Source: Williamsia sp. (GTDB lineage Bacteria > Bacteroidota > Bacteroidia > Chitinophagales > Chitinophagaceae). Taken from it: a stretch of DNA of 64,000 nucleotides. Each line of letters starts with the position of its first letter. Within the stretch, counting starts at the first letter, position 1. Below, one piece after another: positions 61,201 through 64,000 of this stretch. Both the position numbers and the translations under genes were made by a program. Where the stretch lies: the NCBI GenBank assembly GCA_015069695.1, contig JADCRZ010000003.1:173821-237820 (forward strand). The letters are read 5' to 3'. Below the pieces are notes generated by a model. That model was not told where the DNA came from and did no database searches. It was given only the letters and a program-made list of their open reading frames with translations.

Positions 61201-64000
61201 TTAGAAACTTACGTTTACGCCAAAAGTAAATGTGCGGAGAGAGGGATAGAACGAGTTCTCAATATAACCCTGGGCACCGAGTGTGGATTCAACATCCACA
61301 TTGGGCAGGGTTTTGTAGAGATAAAACAGGTTCCTGATGCCAGCGGTCACAATCACCTTTTGCAGTTTCAACCTATCCGACACCTTGCGTGGAATGGTGT
61401 AATCGAGTGCGATTTCACGCAGTTTGATGTAATCATTTTTGTACAGTCTGTCAGGAGGCCAGGCTGTGCTGTTATCACTGATATATGTTTGATAGAAGTT
61501 GGGGGCTGCTACAATGATATCATTTTTTTCATATTTGGTAACGCCTCCGGCTACCACTGCCTTCACCCCGTCGAGGATCATGCCATCGTGGTATACCAGT
61601 CCGCCTACTGCATTTGCAGGAGCCGGTTTGTTGTGTTCCCAGGGAATTCTGTTGTTGGTTCCTGATTCTATGTAGTAAGCCAGCCCGCCGTGTTCCTGGT
61701 CTCTTCCCTGGAGGGTTGATTTGATGACCCCGTTTCCGGTCAGATAGTTGTTAGAAGTAGAGAAGAAAGTGCCGCCAAATTTGTAATCAACACCGATATG
61801 GAGATTGACTCCTTTAAAGAAAAGATCGGAGTAGATGCCGCCATAAGCTTTGGGGTTTACATTGCCTTGCTTTACCAGGTTGCTGCTGAGGGTGTACAAG
61901 CCATTGGCATTGATGATCCGGTTTCCGTTTGGATCGCGGGTGTAATCAAACATCTTGATGTCTCCTGCCGGCTGCCCTTCCGTTCCCACCACTTTAAATC
62001 CGTTGTTGCCATCAATGAGCTGCTCATGAATACCCGGGTAAAGCTTGACCACTTTTGACATTTGCCGCGCGGCTGTGAACGTTAAATCCCACCGGAGGTT
62101 TTTGACCACGACAGGTGCCGCCTTGATAAAGAGTTCGTAGCCCCAATGTTTTACATTGCCGCTGTTGAAGCGTGCTTCACTGTATCCGGTTGGGGGCGCA
62201 ATGTTCAGGGATATGATCTGGTTGTAGATATTGTTGGTGTAGTAGGAAAGATCGATTTCCAACCGGTTTTGCTCAAACCAGCGGGTGTTTAATCCCAATT
62301 CAAATTCGCGTTTTCTGAAGGGCTTTATATCACCCAGAAACAAGGCTGCCGGCGGTGTAACACCGGTAATGGTCGCATTCTCGTAAATAGGTCCTACGCT
62401 GTAGCTGTTGTTGGCAAAATACCTGTCCTGCAATACAGTGGTAGGTCCGCCCCCTACGTCAGCCCATGACATGCGGAACTTGCCATATTTAAGCTTGGGT
62501 ATTTTGATGTCTTCGGAAAAATTATAGGTAAGTGATGCGCCGGGAAAGAAATAGGAATTATGGCCTGGTGAAAGAGAGGAGTTCCAGTCGTTTCTGGCCT
62601 GCATTTCCAGGTAATACTTGTTTTTCCAGGATGCCGTAAACGAACCAAAAAAGCCATACAAAAGATCCGAGCCGCGTTTGATACCCCTCACTTTCGACAG
62701 GCTTGGTGCACCGCCGATGTCATTGTTGATAGAATACCAGTCCGGGAACCTGAGTCCGTTGTCACCGGTTCCGGCAAACAAATCATTGTCATTTACCTGC
62801 TGATAGGAACCACCGGCAAAAGCAAATATGTGCAGCTGGTTGTCTTTCAGGTCTGTTTCATAGTTTACGATACCCTGGTAGTTCTGTACGGTGGAATTTG
62901 TTTTTCTCCATTGAAATTTACCGCCCACCTGGGTGGGAACCAGCCGCAGAATTTTGTTCTGCGTGGTGTAATCAATGTTGGTATAATCCACTGCTGCCTG
63001 TCCGATAAAGGAGATGCTCTTGGAAAACCGCAAGGTGGTTTTAATGGAGTTGATGCTGTGGAACTTCGTATCTACATCACTGTTGTAATTCTGTTCACCA
63101 AGGATCTGGATCAGCCTGCTGGCAGAAGGTGGAAGGGCATAGTTGTCGAGCTGCCGTTGGTAACCGCTTGCATCAAGATAGAAATTCTTTAAGAAGCCGT
63201 AGTCATAATCCCGGTTGAGTCCCCAGGCCACCACCTGCTCCAGGTTGGGCCGGCGGTTGTGCGTTTGTACACTGTAGATATTGCTGATAAATTCAAAACT
63301 GGCAAACGGTGAAACGTTGAAGTTCCCGTTAAAGCTGAAATTATTTGTTTTCTGTGTGGCATTTGGCAACAGGTCGTTGAAATCAATGTGTGAGTAAGAG
63401 GCGCGGGCGCTGCCGAACTCACCTCCGCCCGCAATGGCCACATTGGTGCGGTTTGTAATGCCGGTCTGGAAAAAGTCAATAAAATTATTGGGGTATGCCT
63501 GATAAGGCAGCCTGACACTGTCATACCGCATTACCGGGCTCCCGTCAAATTTAGGCCCGAAGCTGAAGCGGGAAGCACGCAGGGTATGTACGCGCTGTCC
63601 GTTCGGAAACAAAGTAGTGGCCGTATCCAGCGTGCTTGAACCAGAGCCGTACTCATTTTGAAAATCGATGTAAGAAAAAGGCTTGTCAACACTGATCTGG
63701 TGCGACAAGGTAACACCCAGCCCTCTTGTTTTCTTTCCGCTTTTGGTTGTAATGAGCACGACGCCATTCAGGCCCTGGCTTCCATACAATACGGTCGCTT
63801 TAGCGCCTTTAAGAATCTCAATGCCTTCGATGTCATCCGCATTCAGGTCATTGATACCTGAACCATAGTCCACCGAATTCAGCGGATCATAAGTTGTATT
63901 GGCCATAGTTGTAGCCTGGTCATATATAGGTACGCCATCTACTACAAACAAGGGCCTGGTTTTGGCATTTGATTCCAGGCCGCCCGCACCGCGGATATTG
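61201..64000 (-). CDS. SusC/RagA-type TonB-dependent outer membrane transporter (N-terminus beyond window)
   Basis: About 933 codons are in view; the frame stays open to base 64000, so the signal peptide, carboxypeptidase-like domain and TonB box lie outside. The plug starts IRGAGGLESNAKTRPLFVVDGVPIYD and continues DIEGIEILKGAKATVLYGSQGLNGVVLITTKSGK. The rest is a 22-strand barrel with a final YPSLRTFTFGVNVSF. It imports oligosaccharides captured by SusD, powered by TonB. First gene in view of the operon susC-susD-hydrolase-fucosidase. No break is seen. Confidence 0.95.
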   Translation of the reverse strand, partial: NIRGAGGLESNAKTRPLFVVDGVPIYDQATTMANTTYDPLNSVDYGSGINDLNADDIEGIEILKGAKATVLYGSQGLNGVVLITTKSGKKTRGLGVTLSHQISVDKPFSYIDFQNEYGSGSSTLDTATTLFPNGQRVHTLRASRFSFGPKFDGSPVMRYDSVRLPYQAYPNNFIDFFQTGITNRTNVAIAGGGEFGSARASYSHIDFNDLLPNATQKTNNFSFNGNFNVSPFASFEFISNIYSVQTHNRRPNLEQVVAWGLNRDYDYGFLKNFYLDASGYQRQLDNYALPPSASRLIQILGEQNYNSDVDTKFHSINSIKTTLRFSKSISFIGQAAVDYTNIDYTTQNKILRLVPTQVGGKFQWRKTNSTVQNYQGIVNYETDLKDNQLHIFAFAGGSYQQVNDNDLFAGTGDNGLRFPDWYSINNDIGGAPSLSKVRGIKRGSDLLYGFFGSFTASWKNKYYLEMQARNDWNSSLSPGHNSYFFPGASLTYNFSEDIKIPKLKYGKFRMSWADVGGGPTTVLQDRYFANNSYSVGPIYENATITGVTPPAALFLGDIKPFRKREFELGLNTRWFEQNRLEIDLSYYTNNIYNQIISLNIAPPTGYSEARFNSGNVKHWGYELFIKAAPVVVKNLRWDLTFTAARQMSKVVKLYPGIHEQLIDGNNGFKVVGTEGQPAGDIKMFDYTRDPNGNRIINANGLYTLSSNLVKQGNVNPKAYGGIYSDLFFKGVNLHIGVDYKFGGTFFSTSNNYLTGNGVIKSTLQGRDQEHGGLAYYIESGTNNRIPWEHNKPAPANAVGGLVYHDGMILDGVKAVVAGGVTKYEKNDIIVAAPNFYQTYISDNSTAWPPDRLYKNDYIKLREIALDYTIPRKVSDRLKLQKVIVTAGIRNLFYLYKTLPNVDVESTLGAQGYIENSFYPSLRTFTFGVNVSF

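Overview
The window is chromosomal DNA from a member of the Bacteroidota, most likely family Chitinophagaceae or a close relative. This rests on a SusC/SusD pair, a type IX secretion (gliding-motility type) C-terminal sorting domain, a short 285-residue primary sigma factor, lineage-typical families (DUF3822, DUF4249, DUF4142), several TTG starts, and -7 boxes of the TAnnTTTG type. About 49 protein genes are supported. I see no tRNA, rRNA or CRISPR array.

Layout. 1-9.4 kb is a carbohydrate catabolism block: the tail of a probable IS4-type transposase, a Gfo/Idh/MocA oxidoreductase with a PmoA-like (DUF6807) protein, two Tat-leader xylose-isomerase-like TIM barrels, a secreted beta-propeller protein, a VOC protein, an AGE-type epimerase and a GH43 enzyme. 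9.5-18.8 kb holds a BamA/TamA-type barrel, a heterodimeric ABC exporter, a YdeI-like protein, a manganese catalase, a sugar-lactone oxidase and a third TIM-barrel protein. 18.9-36.1 kb is mostly housekeeping: alaS, a methyltransferase, a type IX cargo protein, dapD, a long minus-strand gene train (trxB, folB, DUF3822, rsmD, bioD, 5-formyl-THF cyclo-ligase, lpxK, rnr, polyprenyl synthase), a DUF4249 lipoprotein and rpoD.

36.4-49 kb is more accessory: a beta-propeller glycosidase, a lipoprotein with an AT-rich permuted-papain-like C-terminal domain followed by an AT-rich secreted partner gene, stress proteins (DUF4142, DUF892), a MutS2 without Smr domain, exported MsrA, an orphan peptide-binding lipoprotein, an M1 peptidase, a small acidic protein and an NlpC/P60 lipoprotein. 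Two long inverted repeats (39-bp and 54-bp arms) sit between these genes. 49.1-55.3 kb has dnaE, trxA, a small conserved protein and lnt. 55.3-64 kb is a minus-strand polysaccharide utilisation operon: SusC (cut by the window end), SusD, an alpha/beta-hydrolase and a GH29 alpha-L-fucosidase.

How the genes fit together (inference). The two ends import and dismantle glycans: the right end looks fucose-directed, while the left end has the dehydrogenase and TIM-barrel mix seen in keto-sugar or keto-glycoside routes. The most unusual local structure is the lipoprotein and partner pair at 37.7-39.7 kb, whose composition changes sharply within the first gene, as in modular effector/immunity systems.
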